This document shows, one piece after another, positions 12,476 through 25,480 of a DNA stretch of 64,000 bases. Under the pieces are notes generated by a model. That model had not been told where the DNA came from and made no database searches. It saw nothing but the letters and a program-made list of their open reading frames with translations. The DNA is taken from NCBI GenBank assembly GCA_963556195.1, contig OY744537.1:19195274-19259273 (forward strand). Reading direction: 5' to 3'. The DNA is from Sepiola atlantica (taxonomy: Eukaryota; Mollusca; Cephalopoda; Sepiida; Sepiolidae). How positions within the stretch are numbered: the stretch's first letter is position 1; every line of letters begins with the position of its first letter. A program made the translations under genes and the position numbers.

Positions 12476-12713
12476 GAGTTGGGAATTTGTTTGTTTTTGT
12501 TTTTTTCCTAACTGACACTGGAGAAAAAAAAAAAAAATTTTCAGCTAATTCTCCACTTTTTGATTTTGGACTGAACAATTTTTTTAGAAGTCTGGATTTT
12601 TTAAAACCAGTTCCTCCACCTCTAAGTAAAAAAAAATATAAGAAAAGTAAATTACACAACCAAATTTTTGAAAAGGCTTTGTTCAATAACTTTTGTATAT
12701 CTTTGTCTTGTAG

Positions 12714-12782
12714 GATCGGCACCTGCTAGCCCTATAGCCAGTCCCCTCAGCCAATGCAGTGCATCTGGAGATGAAAAATCTG
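12714..12782 (+). CDS. LEO1: LEO1 exon (first one placed), Ser/Pro-rich N-terminal segment
   Basis: A 69-bp exon between acceptor cttgtag and donor gtacgt. With two leading bases finishing a codon it reads SAPASPIASPLSQCSASGDE then KSG, low-complexity Ser/Pro/Ala sequence of the kind found in LEO1 N-termini. It ends in phase 1 and joins exactly to the phase-1 start at 21166 (KSG followed by SGSDS). No start codon is present, so at least one upstream exon is missing; I could not find it between 1 and 12713, and it may lie outside the window. The assignment rests on splice sites, phase and composition, not on a conserved domain. Confidence 0.72.
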
Positions 12783-13021
12783 GTACGTATTAATATCATC
12801 ACTATGATGTAATTGGGGTAGGAGTATACAATTTATAGACAATTGGGCACAGTATTCGTTTTTCTTTGTAGAGGAAAAGATGCCCATTGCACTGCAAGTA
12901 ATTTCTGTTTTTATCAAATTGATGAAACTCAGTAATCTCCATAGTGGAGCAGACTATAATGAACCTTTGTTTTATGCCAGTGAGAGGCAATATAAGCTAC
13001 TAAAGTATTTAATTAAATAAA

Positions 13022-13384
13022 CGAGAACATAAGTCAGCCATGAGACTTCATACCTCCACCTGACAATGTAAAGATGGGCCAAAGTCTTATTTGAACCTTA
13101 CTTCTCCATATTCTATGAAGTATTCCCAAAATTATGCTATGGAAACGTTGATAATTCAAAAACTATTTATCTGATCAGGTTTAAATTGTGCACGGTGGTT
13201 GCTGTTATCAAAGAGCATCAGATCAATACATCAAATTTGGAAAAATCGAAAGTTGAAATTCTGTTTTAATTTTGACCATGGCCGAACTTGACAACGGTCA
13301 AGGACTTGTAAGATACAAGATTTCACTGGCTACAATATAGGCCAAGTAGCAAATCTCTACGATGAACAGAACCAAATTTATTGC
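13022..13384 (+). mobile_element. Dispersed repeat with inverted partner at 45703-46065
   Basis: gaacataagtcagccatgag through gatgaacagaaccaaattta is found inverse-complemented at 45703-46065, about 85% similar by eye. Non-coding. Confidence 0.8.
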
Positions 13385-14402
13385 TGGGGGGGGGCTGTTC
13401 CCTGACTTTTGACCTAGATATCTCCAAATTAAATCAGTTCTAAGTTAGACCATGACTTGACATTTTGATCTTTTTTGTACATAAAACAAAAAACAATCTC
13501 TACCGAAAACATGACCTCCTTGGTGGAGGTAGCAAATAACATTTTTAATAATTAAGTTTTAGTTTGCACAATATTAGATATCAAAAATCTCTTTACGGCA
13601 AGTAAAGTATTTCTTTAAAATACATTATTTCTAAGCACACATATACGGATATTCTTAATCTGAACTGAAATTCGACAGAGCTTCATTTGTATATTCCTTT
13701 AAATAATAAACACTAAACATACTCAATAGCTTCACATTTAAAAGAATGATAATAATTATTATTCATTTTCTTTCCTAATGAATCACAATTTGTTTTTTTT
13801 TGTTTTGTTTTATGAAAAACTTAGCTGTACAACCCAGCACTGCCTGGGATTCATTAGTTTAAAAATGTGTTTTTTTAAAGATGTCTATGTTAAAAGCAAG
13901 CAAGCCGGTAAGGAACGCTAAGGTGAATAACTCTTCATCTTTTAGTAAGAGTTATTCCCCTTTCCTGAGTTTTCTTTGAAAGTGATTATTTAGGAATGTC
14001 TATATATATCTATATAACCAAACTGCCGGACCGAATTAAGTAATTTTTTTTAATAACGTGTAGCAAATGACATGGTTCAACAATAACAAATGAAAATTGG
14101 CTAGTCAGAATCAAAGTTTGCCTTCTCAGCTTGAATGTTATTTAGGTCCAACTTTTAAAATCGGAGCAACATAATTTTATATATAAAATCTAATCAAATT
14201 TATTTGGCAAAAAAAAAAAAAAAGCATAGTGCAACAAGCCATGTAAAGAGGCAGATGGATATATTATAATAGTATTATTATTATATTATTTTGTTGGTGG
14301 TGGTAAAGAAGACGCCCGACCAACATAATTTTGTATATTAGAAGATAATCACGCATATTTTAAATAAATCAAAAAGAATTTAATTGTACAATTAAAGTAA
14401 AC

Positions 14403-14420
14403 GGGGGGGGGGGGGGGGGG
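14403..14420 (+). repeat. Poly(G) run
   Basis: About 18 consecutive G in otherwise AT-rich intron. A possible G-quadruplex former, and a likely place for sequencing error. Confidence 0.9.
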
Positions 14421-14534
14421 TGTCAGAATTTGAAGGACAATTAAATTAACTTTAAAACAATAAAAAGAAAAAAAAATCAGATGATTCTATTGTTGCCCTT
14501 GATTTCCCCGATCCTTTTCTAGTTAGAATTCTTT

Positions 14535-14682
14535 CTGGAAAGACATCGAATACTTACAGGATGGACCACGTGAAGGTTGCCAACATCCCGAAGTGAAAGT
14601 GTTTCTATGGAACGAACTGTATTTGAACTTGGCACACCGAGGTTGTCAGTCCGTGTTGTTAACCACTTCGCCACTGTCACCT
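14535..14682 (-). mobile_element. tRNA-derived SINE
   Basis: The - strand starts ggtgacagtggcgaagtggt taacaac (A-box-like TGGCgAAGTGG) and has a B-box-like agttcaaatac about 45 nt later, followed by a body shared with 26350-26505. This is the RNA polymerase III promoter layout of a tRNA-related SINE. Confidence 0.7.
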
Positions 14683-14722
14683 CTGAAGTTGTATTAATAC
14701 TACTACCATGCTGTGTTTACTT

Positions 14723-17700
14723 TAGCTCATGAGTATTAGCAGCATTAATAAAAATAAAAATAGCTCATGAGTATTAGCAGCATTAATAAAAATAAAAATA
14801 GCTCATGAGTATTAGCAGCATTAATAAAAATAAAAATAGCTCATCAGTATTAGCAGCATTAATAAAAATAAAAATAGCTCATGAGTATTAGCAGCATTAA
14901 TAAAAATAAAAATAGCTCATCAGTATTAGCAGCATTAATAAAAATAAAAATAGCTCATGAATATTAGCAACATTAATAAAAATAAAAATAGCTCATGAGT
15001 ATTAGCAGCATTAATAAAAATAAAAATAGCTCATGAGTATTAGCAGCATTAATAAAAATAAAAATAGCTCATGAGTATTAGCAGCATTAATAAAAATAAA
15101 AATAGCTCATGAGTATTAGCAGCATTAATAAAAATAGCTCATGAGTATTAGCAGCATTAATAAAAATAAAAATAGCTCATGAGTATTAGCAGCATTAATA
15201 AAAATAGCTCATGAATATTAGCAGCATTAATAAAAATAAAAATAGCTCATGAGTATTAGCAGCATTAATAAAAATAAAAATAGCTCATGAGTATTAGCAG
15301 CATTAATAAAAATAAAAATAGCTCATGAGTATTAGCAGAATTAATAAAAATAAAAATAGCTCATGAGTATTAGCAGCATTAATAAAAATAAAAATAGCTC
15401 ATGAGTATTAGCAGCATTAATAAAAATAGCTCATGAGTATTAGCAGCATTAATAAAAATAAAAATAGCTCATGAGTATTAGCAGCATTAATAAAAATAGC
15501 TCATGAGTATTAGCAGCATTAATAAAAATTAAAATAGCTCATGAGTATTAGCAGCATTAATAAAAAATAAAAATAGCTCATGAGTATTAGCAGCATTAAT
15601 AAAAATAGCTCATGAGTATTAGCAGCATTAATAAAAATAAAAATAGCTCATGAGTATTAGCAGCATTAATAAGAATAGCTCATGAGTATTAGCAGCATTA
15701 ATAAAAATAGCTCATGAATATTAGCAGCATTAATAAAAATAAAAATAGCTCATGAGTATTAGCAGCATTAATAAAAATAAAAATAGCTCATGAGTATTAG
15801 CAGCATTAATAAAAATAAAAATAGCTCATGAGTATTAGCAGCATTAATAAAAATAAAAATAGCTCATGAGTATTAGCAGCATTAATAAAAATAGCTCATG
15901 AGTATTAGCAGCATTAATAAAAATAAAAATAGCTCATGAGTATTAGCAGCATTAATAAAAATAGCTCATGAGTATTAGCAGCATTAATAAAAATTAAAAT
16001 AGCTCATGAGTATTAGCAGCATTAATAAAAATAAAAATAGCTCATGAGTATTAGCAGCATTAATAAAAATAGCTCATGAGTATTAGCAGCATTAATAAAA
16101 ATAAAAATAGCTCATGAGTATTAGCAGCATTAATAAAAATAAAAATAGCTCATGAGTATTAGCAGCATTAATAAGAATAGCTCATGAGTATTAGCAGCAT
16201 TAATAAGAATAGCTCATGAGTATTAGCAGCATTAATAAAAATAGCTCATGAATATTAGCAGCATTAATAAAAATAAAAATAGCTCATGAGTATTAGCAGC
16301 ATTAATAAAAATAAAAATAGCTCATGAGTATTAGCAGCATTAATAAAAATAAAAATAGCTCATGAGTATTAGCAGCATTAATAAAAATAAAAATAGCTCA
16401 TGAGTATTAGCAGCATTAATAAAAATAGCTCATGAGTATTAGCAGCATTAATATAAATAAAAATAGCTCATGAGTATTAGCAGCATTAATAAAAATAAAA
16501 ATAGCTCATGAGTATTAGCAGCATTAATAAAAATAGCTCATGAGTATTAGCAGCATTAATAAAAATAGCTCATGAGTATTAGCAGCATTAATAAAAATAA
16601 AAATAGCTCATGAGTATTAGCAGCATTAATAAAAATAAAAATAGCTCATGAGTATTAGCAGCATTAATAAAAATAAAAATAGCTCATGAGTATTAGCAGC
16701 ATTAATAAAAATAAAAATAGCTCATGAGTATTAGCAGCATTAATAAAAATAGCTCATGAGTATTAGCAGCATTAATAAAAATAAAAATAGCTCATGAGTA
16801 TTAGCAGCATTAATAAAAATAAAAATAGCTCATGAGTATTAGCAGCATTAATAAAAATAAAAATAGCTCATGAGTATTAGCAGCATTAATAAAAATAAAA
16901 ATAGCTCATGAGTATTAGCAGCATTAATAAAAATAAAAATAGCTCATGAGTATTAGCAGCATTAATAAAAATAGCTCATGAGTATTAGCAGCATTAATAA
17001 AAATAAAAATAGCTCATGAGTATTAGCAGCATTAATAAAAATAAAAATAGCTCATGAGTATTAGCAGCATTAATAAGAATAGCTCATGAGTATTAGCAGC
17101 ATTAATAAGAATAGCTCATGAGTATTAGCAGCATTAATAAGAATAGCTCATGAATATTAGCAGCATTAATAAAAATAAAAATAGCTCATGAGTATTAGCA
17201 GCATTAATAAAAATAAAAATAGCTCATGAGTATTAGCAGCATTAATAAAAATAAAAATAGCTCATGAGTATTAGCAGCATTAATAAAAATAAAAATAGCT
17301 CATGAGTATTAGCAGCATTAATAAAAATAGCTCATGAGTATTAGCAGCATTAATAAAAATAAAAATAGCTCATGAGTATTAGCAGCATTAATAAAAATAA
17401 AAATAGCTCATGAGTATTAGCAGCATTAATAAAAATAGCTCATGAGTATTAGCAGCATTAATAAAAATAGCTCATGAGTATTAGCAGCATTAATAAAAAT
17501 AAAAATAGCTCATGAGTATTAGCAGCATTAATAAAAATAAAAATAGCTCATGAGTATTAGCAGCATTAATAAAAATAGCTCATGAGTATTAGCAGCATTA
17601 ATAAAAATAAAATAGCTCATGAGTATTAGCAGCATTAATAAAAATAGCTCATGAGTATTAGCAGCATTAATAAAAATAAAAATAGCTCATGAGTATTAGC

Positions 17701-20700
17701 AGCATTAATAAAAATAAAAATAGCTCATGAGTATTAGCAGCATTAATAAGAATAGCTCATGAGTATTAGCAGCATTAATAAGAATAGCTCATGAGTATTA
17801 GCAGCATTAATAAAAATAGCTCATGAATATTAGCAGCATTAATAAAAATAAAAATAGCTCATGAGTATTAGCAGCATTAATAAAAATAAAAATAGCTCAT
17901 GAGTATTAGCAGCATTAATAAAAATAAAAATAGCTCATGAGTATTAGCAGCATTAATAAAAATAAAAATAGCTCATGAGTATTAGCAGCATTAATAAAAA
18001 TAAAAATAGCTCATGAGTATTAGCAGCATTAATAAAAATAGCTCATGAGTATTAGCAGCATTAATAAAAATAGCTCATGAGTATTAGCAGCATTAATAAA
18101 AATAAAAATAGCTCATGAGTATTAGCAGCATTAATAAAAATAAAAATAGCTCATGAGTATTAGCAGCATTAATAAGAATAGCTCATGAGTATTAGCAGCA
18201 TTAATAAGAATAGCTCATGAGTATTAGCAGCATTAATAAGAATAGCTCATGAATATTAGCAGCATTAATAAAAATAAAAATAGCTCATGAGTATTAGCAG
18301 CATTAATAAAAATAAAAATAGCTCATGAGTATTAGCAGCATTAATAAAAATAAAAATAGCTCATGAGTATTAGCAGCATTAATAAAAATAAAAATAGCTC
18401 ATGAGTATTAGCAGCATTAATAAAAATAGCTCATGAGTATTAGCAGCATTAATAAAAATAAAAATAGCTCATGAGTATTAGCAGCATTAATAAAAATAAA
18501 AATAGCTCATGAGTATTAGCAGCATTAATAAAAATAGCTCATGAGTATTAGCAGCATTAATAAAAATAGCTCATGAGTATTAGCAGCATTAATAAAAATA
18601 AAAATAGCTCATGAGTATTAGCAGCATTAATAAAAATAAAAATAGCTCATGAGTATTAGCAGCATTAATAAAAATAGCTCATGAGTATTAGCAGCATTAA
18701 TAAAAATAAAATAGCTCATGAGTATTAGCAGCATTAATAAAAATAAAAATAGCTCATGAGTATTAGCAGCATTAATAAAAATAAAAATAGCTCATGAGTA
18801 TTAGCAGCATTAATAAAAATAAAAATAGCTCATGAGTATTAGCAGCATTAATAAAAATAAAAATAGCTCATGAGTATTAGCAGCATTAATAAAAATAGCT
18901 CATGAGTATTAGCAGCATTAATAAAAATAAAAATAGCTCATGAGTATTAGCAGCATTAATAAAAATAAAAATAGCTCATGAGTATTAGCAGCATTAATAA
19001 GAATAGCTCATGAGTATTAGCAGCATTAATAAGAATAGCTCATGAGTATTAGCAGCATTAATAAGAATAGCTCATGAATATTAGCAGCATTAATAAAAAT
19101 AAAAATAGCTCATGAGTATTAGCAGCATTAATAAAAATAAAAATAGCTCATGAGTATTAGCAGCATTAATAAAAATAAAAATAGCTCATGAGTATTAGCA
19201 GCATTAATAAAAATAAAAATAGCTCATGAGTATTAGCAGCATTAATAAAAATAGCTCATGAGTATTAGCAGCATTAATAAAAATAAAAATAGCTCATGAG
19301 TATTAGCAGCATTAATAAAAATAAAAATAGCTCATGAGTATTAGCAGCATTAATAAAAATAGCTCATGAGTATTAGCAGCATTAATAAAAATAGCTCATG
19401 AGTATTAGCAGCATTAATAAAAATAAAAATAGCTCATGAGTATTAGCAGCATTAATAAAAATAAAAATAGCTCATGAGTATTAGCAGCATTAATAAAAAT
19501 AGCTCATGAGTATTAGCAGCATTAATAAAAATAAAATAGCTCATGAGTATTAGCAGCATTAATAAAAATAGCTCATGAGTATTAGCAGCATTAATAAAAA
19601 TAAAAATAGCTCATGAGTATTAGCAGCATTAATAAAAATAAAAATAGCTCATGAGTATTAGCAGCATTAATAAGAATAGCTCATGAGTATTAGCAGCATT
19701 AATAAGAATAGCTCATGAGTATTAGCAGCATTAATAAAAATAGCTCATGAATATTAGCAGCATTAATAAAAATAAAAATAGCTCATGAGTATTAGCAGCA
19801 TTAATAAAAATAAAAATAGCTCATGAGTATTAGCAGCATTAATAAAAATAAAAATAGCTCATGAGTATTAGCAGCATTAATAAAAATAAAAATAGCTCAT
19901 GAGTATTAGCAGCATTAATAAAAATAGCTCATGAGTATTAGCAGCATTAATATAAATAAAAATAGCTCATGAGTATTAGCAGCATTAATAAAAATAAAAA
20001 TAGCTCATGAGTATTAGCAGCATTAATAAAAATAGCTCATGAGTATTAGCAGCATTAATAAAAATAGCTCATGAGTATTAGCAGCATTAATAAAAATAAA
20101 AATAGCTCATGAGTATTAGCAGCATTAATAAAAATAAAAATAGCTCATGAGTATTAGCAGCATTAATAAAAATAAAAATAGCTCATGAGTATTAGCAGCA
20201 TTAATAAAAATAAAAATAGCTCATGAGTATTAGCAGCATTAATAAAAATAAAAATAGCTCATGAGTATTAGCAGCATTAATAAAAATAGCTCATGAGTAT
20301 TAGCAGCATTAATAAAAATAAAAATAGCTCATGAGTATTAGCAGCATTAATAAAAATAAAAATAGCTCATGAGTATTAGCAGCATTAATAAAAATAGCTC
20401 ATGAGTATTAGCAGCATTAATAAAAATAGCTCATGAGTATTAGCAGCATTAATAAAAATAAAAATAGCTCATGAGTATTAGCAGCATTAATAAAAATAAA
20501 AATAGCTCATGAGTATTAGCAGCATTAATAAAAATAAAAATAGCTCATGAGTATTAGCAGCATTAATAAAAAATAAAAATAGCTCATGAGTATTAGCAGC
20601 ATTAATAAAAAATAAAAATAGCTCATGAGTATTAGCAGCATTAATAAAAATAAAAATAGCTCATGAGTATTAGCAGCATTAATAAAAATAGCTCATGAGT

Positions 20701-21045
20701 ATTAACAGCATTAATAAAAATAAAAATAGCTCATGAGTATTAGCAGCATTAATAAAAATAGCTCATGAGTATTAGCAGCATTAATAAAAATAGCTCATGA
20801 GTATTAGCAGCATTAATAAAAATAGCTCATGAGTATTAGCAGCATTAATAAAAATAGCTCATGAGTATTAGCAGCATTAATAAAAATAGCTCATGAGTAT
20901 TAGCAGCATTAATAAAAATAAAAATAGCTCATGAGTATTAGCAGCATTAATAAAAATAGCTCATGAGTATTAGCAGCATTAATAAAAATAGCTCATGAGT
21001 ATTAGCAGCATTAATAAAAATAGCTCATGAGTATTAGCAGCATTA
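14723..21045 (+). repeat. 6.3-kb satellite of 32- and 38-bp monomers with higher-order blocks
   Basis: Monomer tagctcatgagtattagcag followed by cattaataaaaa (32 bp), or the same plus an extra aataaa (38 bp). Roughly 180 monomers occupy the intron between LEO1 exons 12782 and 21166, ending only about 120 bp before the acceptor. Rare variants (aagaat ends, atgaatatt, a one-A-shorter spacer, atataaat) recur at fixed offsets, showing multi-kilobase block duplication. All frames contain stops, so it is non-coding. It is not CRISPR: there are no unique spacers. Confidence 0.97.
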
Positions 21046-21165
21046 CTGCTAAGGGAGAAACAAATAGAATCATTATATAGTTTTAATTATCATCTCTTCC
21101 CCTTCCAGCTAGTTGTCTATATGTATTTGGAAACTAAAATTTTGATTTGCTTTATTCATTTTTAG

Positions 21166-23031
21166 GAAGTGGATCTGATTCTAACGAACGTTCCGGTTCT
21201 GACAATGAGGGGAGCAATCGGTCTGTAGCTTCAGCCAAAAGTGACGCCGGAAGTGGTCAAGAAAGTGAAGCAGAAAGTGCACCTGGGTCACCTCAAGAAA
21301 GTGGCTCTGAAGCTGGCAGTCCGGCCCGAAGTAACCGGAGCAGATCAGGCAGCCCACCAGGCTCACCTGCATCATCTGCTGCTAGTGGCAGTGATGCCCG
21401 ATCTCGAGCAAGTAGCCCTGCCGATAGTGACCGAGGTAGTGTCCGGAGCAGTCGGGCCAGCAGTGTTGCCAAGAGTGATGCAAGTAGCCATCCAGCCTCC
21501 CATGCACAGAGTGATGATAGTCGCCCAGGATCTCCTGCAGGTAGCGATGCTAGTCGGCCTGGCTCCCCAGCAGAAAGCGATGCCAGTCGACCTGGGTCCC
21601 CAGCACATAGTGACGCGAGTCATCCTAGTTCACCAGCACATAGTGACGCGAGTCATCATGACTCTGAGGCACATAGTGATGCTAGTCATCCTGGATCCCC
21701 AGCACATAGCGATGCCAGTCGTCGCAGCTCACCGGCACACAGCGATGCCAGTCGTCACAGCTCACCGGCACACAGCGATGCCAGTCGTCGCAGCTCACCG
21801 GCACATAGCGATGCCAGTCGTCGCAGCTCTCCTGCACATAGTGATGCCAGTCGTCGCAGCTCTCCTGCACATAGCGATGCTAGTCGTCGCAGCTCTCCTG
21901 CACATAGCGATGCCAGTCGTCCAGGATCCCCAGCACATAGCGATGCCAGTCGTCCAGGATCCCCGGCACATAGCGATGCCAGTCGTCCAGGATCCCCGGC
22001 ACATAGCGATGCCAGTCGTCCAGGATCTCCGGCACATAGCGATGCCAGTCGTCCAGGATCTCCGGCACATAGCGATGCCAGTCGTCCAGGATCTCCGGCA
22101 CATAGCGATGCCAGTCGTCCCGGGTCCCCGGCACATAGCGATGCCAGTCGTCCCGGGTCCCCGGCACATAGCGATGCCAGTCATCCCGGGTCCCCGGCAC
22201 ATAGCGATGCCAGTCATCCCGGGTCCCCGGCACATAGCGATGCCAGTCGTCCCGGATCCCCAGCACATAGCGATGCTAGTCGTCCCGGGTCACCAGCACA
22301 TAGTGATACCAGTCGTCCTGGCTCCCCAGCACGAAGCTATACCAGTCGACCCGCATCACCAGGTCAAAGTGATGGGAGCCACCCTGCTTCACCAGTAGAA
22401 AGCGAAGGCAGCAGACCAGCTTCCCCTACTCAGAGTGATGATGCTAGTCGACCTGCTTCTCATGCAGAGAGTCGTGGAAGCGTTGGTGCTTCTCCACATA
22501 GTGACAGGAGCCATCCACCATCGCCTGCACATAGCGACAGAGAAAGCCATGGTGAAGGAGAGCAAAAAATGGAAGTAGATAATGATGAGTATGAAAGCGA
22601 CAAGGGACATTCTGATGATGTTGGAAAAGCTTCTGGGAAGAAACGTAGTAAAATGAAGTCAGTGACGGACACTGAGACCAGCAACAATGTAAAGGCAAAA
22701 TCAGGCAGTGATGATGATGAGGATAAACAGCAGAAATCTGATGAGAAAGCATCCGAAAAAACTGGAAGTGATGATGACGGAGATGGAAATAAGTCTGACG
22801 GTAAGAGAGCGTTAAAGAGGCCTCGACGTGTCAGTGATGATGGAAGCGGTGAGGAACATGCTTCAGACAAAGGCTCGGATGCTGGCAGTGCCAGAAGAGC
22901 AAGCGACGACGATGATCACAAATCTGAGAAAGGCTCAGTAGCCGGAAGTGCAAAAGAGCGGGCATCAGGAAGTGAGGACGACAGAGATTCTGATGCTGGG
23001 CCGAGAAAGAAAAAGAGAGCAAAACTTTCAG
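21166..23031 (+). CDS. LEO1: LEO1 large N-terminal exon with Ser-Pro repeat array and acidic/Ser-rich region
   Basis: A 1,866-bp exon, acceptor ttttag and donor gtgagt, phase 1 at both ends. Its first third is SGSDS/SGSDN/GSGS sequence like the Ser/Asp/Glu-rich N-terminus of animal LEO1. The middle is a 28-copy 11-residue repeat (consensus AHSDASRPGSP). The last third is charged, with SDDD, KRPRR and RKKKRAKLS blocks that look like casein-kinase-2 sites and nuclear-localisation signals. The open frame continues past the donor into TATC-repeat and T-rich sequence, which is intron. Apparent open frames on the opposite strand and in the second frame are by-products of a repeat unit divisible by three. 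The encoded region is predicted to be disordered and probably heavily phosphorylated (inference). Confidence 0.9.
21504..22427 (+). repeat. 33-bp coding minisatellite in LEO1, 28 copies
   Basis: Twenty-eight head-to-tail 33-bp units (28 x 33 = 924 bp, exact) encode 11-residue repeats of the type AHSDASRPGSP. Outer copies are diverged (AQSDDSRPGSP, AHSDASHHDSE, VESEGSRPASP). The central block is homogenised, with runs of RRSSP copies followed by runs of RPGSP copies. Every unit keeps reading frame, and 27 of 28 keep an SP dipeptide. Copy number is likely to vary between individuals (inference). Confidence 0.95.
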
Positions 23032-23469
23032 GTGAGTATCTATCTATCTATCTATCTCTCTCTTCCTTTGGTTCTCTTTGTTTTCTTTTTTACTTTTCAT
23101 TTTTTTTTTTTTTCTTTGTTTAAGGAAGAATTATTTTATTGAATTATTTTATTTTTTTTGCAAAGTTAAAATCCAATCGGAGCTGTTATGATCATTTATA
23201 CACACGAAATGTTGGAAATAATATGAGTCTTACAACCCTCCCCTCCCTAACTAAATAAAATAACAACTTGTGTTCAACTAGTCATATACAATGAATTGTA
23301 TATGATAATATTTCTGTTGTTGAATTTACATATTCCGGACAGTAAAGTTTCACATAATCACCACTTTAATATCAATACAAAATATTTTTATTTATTTATT
23401 TTATTTTTTTTTTAATTGTCATTTTCAGCTTTTATAAATGTTGTGAGTATACAGTTGGATAAACATCAA

Positions 23470-23740
23470 CAGATCCATCAATGACATTGTTCAAAAAATG
23501 AGATTAACATGGTTTGGAAATATTTCCCCGCTACCAGACTCCAGCAATGTAAAGAAAGGATATAAAGAGGATTCCATTGAAGAAAGATCACGTGGACAAC
23601 CACCAAAGAGATGGGTCGGCTAGATAAGGGTTGGTGCTGGTATGTCACTCCTGACAACTGAAAGATTAGTCCAAGACCGTGATAAGTGTCAGAATTTTAT
23701 TCTCCAGCAGGTGGTGAAGCTTTCTGGCATATGCAGAGAT
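23470..23740 (+). mobile_element. LINE 3' ORF fragment
   Basis: It reads RGQPPKRWVG, a stop, then IRVGAGMSLLTTERLVQDRD, the terminal part of RTE-like LINE proteins (RPPKRW ... ERLxQDRxxWR). Broken by a stop. The 29-bp array follows directly. Confidence 0.65.
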
Positions 23741-23749
23741 TCAATAATC

Positions 23750-24036
23750 AATCATAGTTGGGGAAAGGGCAGATAACTAATCATAGTTGGGGAAAGGGCA
23801 GATACCTAATCATAGTTGGGGAAAGGGCAGATAACTAATCATAGTTGGGGAAAGGGCAGATAACTAATCATAGTTGGGGAAAGGGCAGATAACTAATCAT
23901 AGTTGGGGAAAGGGCAGATAACTAATCATAGTTGGGGAAAGGGCAGATACCTAATCATAGTTGGGGAAAGGGCAGATAACTAATCATAGTTGGGGAAGGG
24001 CAGATAACTAATCATAGTTGGGGAAGGGCAGATAAC
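23750..24036 (+). repeat. 29-bp tandem array, about 10 copies
   Basis: Unit taatcatagttggggaaagg gcagataac. The last two copies are one A shorter. It directly follows a LINE 3' fragment (23470-23740) and probably expanded from that element's end. Confidence 0.94.
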
Positions 24037-24410
24037 TAACCTAATGGAAACCATCACAGATTATTGAACTATGCTAATCAAAGTTCAAATGCTAGCGGAT
24101 CTATTGTGGTTTATTAGGCACAGGTACTGGTGGGAAAGGTGTGAACTCACAATTATCCACTCTCAACCAGCTAGTTGTAAAAATAGCAACTTGTGTTCAA
24201 ATAATCGTATACAGATAATTGCTTTCAATGTTTTGGCAACCTATGTTGTGATGAACCCTTGTTGATGAAAGGCATGTTTTGCCATCATCATCATCATCAT
24301 CAAATAAATTCCAGAGAATCGTTAATAGTTAAATTGAAAAGTGACAACATATAATCCAGAAATACTTTTTATTTTTATAAAAAAAAATTTTATTTGTTTG
24401 TTTTTTGTGT

Positions 24411-24441
<31 letters not shown>

Positions 24442-24604
24442 ATGAAAATATGTCCATATCTGCATAAAAATATAGATGTTTGCAGACTTTTTGTTGTGAC
24501 GCTCTTTATTTTGCACTAAAAATAGACATAAAGTTGTTAAATCTAGACAGCTTAACCGTTTTTTCGATCTATATCCTATTTAAATGCAACTTAAATAGAA
24601 ATTT

Positions 24605-25480
24605 AAAAAACAAAATGATTGATCAACTTTCATCTCCTTTTCCATTAATGAAAGACTTCAATGCTGACAGTAGTGAGTCTGTGGCAACTTCAACCAAACT
24701 GGGAAAATCTTTGCTGGAATCATCTGACTTATGCATTTTAATAACAAAACATGCACGTCGGTTCCGGTACAACATTAGCCTGACCATATCCTTCCCGTTA
24801 ATCTTCATGGATTTCAACTGCAGAGTTTGTGATGATTGGTGTGGCAGTAATCATTAATTGATTTTCCTTAAAGAAACCTGTATCAGAGGAAATAAAATCA
24901 AAACGGCAACTTTATAAGTCCAATTGGACTAAATTTAGTCAACTCTCCTCATCACTAATTAACAAAGAAATACTAAACAAAAAGACCTAACTAGCTGAAA
25001 TAGTAAAACAAACAATCCATAAATCACATCTAAAAATAAACTCCTGCTTCACAGGAGAATGCCTTTTCAGTAAAAACCAAGAAAAAATACTCGATCTATT
25101 TAAACATCAACCAACCACAAACAACTTTGAAAAATACCAACAAACTCTAGCAAAAACTTGCTATATAACAGAAAAGGCTAAAAAAAAAAAAAAAAAACAA
25201 CTTAGGAAAATTACATCTCCAAGTTAAACGACACAATCCTAATAAAGAAAAACATGGGAAATAATCAGAAAAATGAATGCGAACAAATCATAAACAGCAA
25301 TTGCACATTTAACCAAACCAAATGGATGGAAAATTATAGATAAAAAAAAGAAATAGTCAATCAAACAGCAGCAGAATTTAGCCGAAACTCCTTGACTAAT
25401 CACTCTCTCTCAAATTTCAAGAATATAAAAATATCGCAGAGAAAGGAAGAAAAAAGATTTTTTCATCAAACAAGAAAAAA
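24605..25480 (+). mobile_element. LINE ORF2 fragment (endonuclease end and linker)
   Basis: Across several frame breaks: LSSPFPLMKDFNADSSES (AP-endonuclease GDFNAH region, with G changed to K), MDFNCRVCDDWCGSNH (the GSDH motif decayed to GSNH), then a KSNWTKFSQLSSSLINKE, GECLFSKNQEKILDLFKHQ and NPNKEKHGK linker of I/Jockey-type elements. It ends before the RT core. Poly(A) interruptions and stops mark it as a relic. Confidence 0.7.

Noticed and set aside
14535..14682. Functional tRNA gene
   Set aside because: A/B boxes are present, but there is no cloverleaf with intact acceptor stem and anticodon arm, and the downstream body is shared with another copy. It is a SINE.
14723..21045. CRISPR-like regularly spaced repeat
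   Set aside because: Repeats are head-to-tail without unique spacers, in an animal intron. It is a satellite.
21241..22398. Alternative 385-codon frame and several - strand frames over the LEO1 exon
   Set aside because: They are shadows of the 33-bp coding minisatellite. The LEO1 frame has correct splice phases on both sides.
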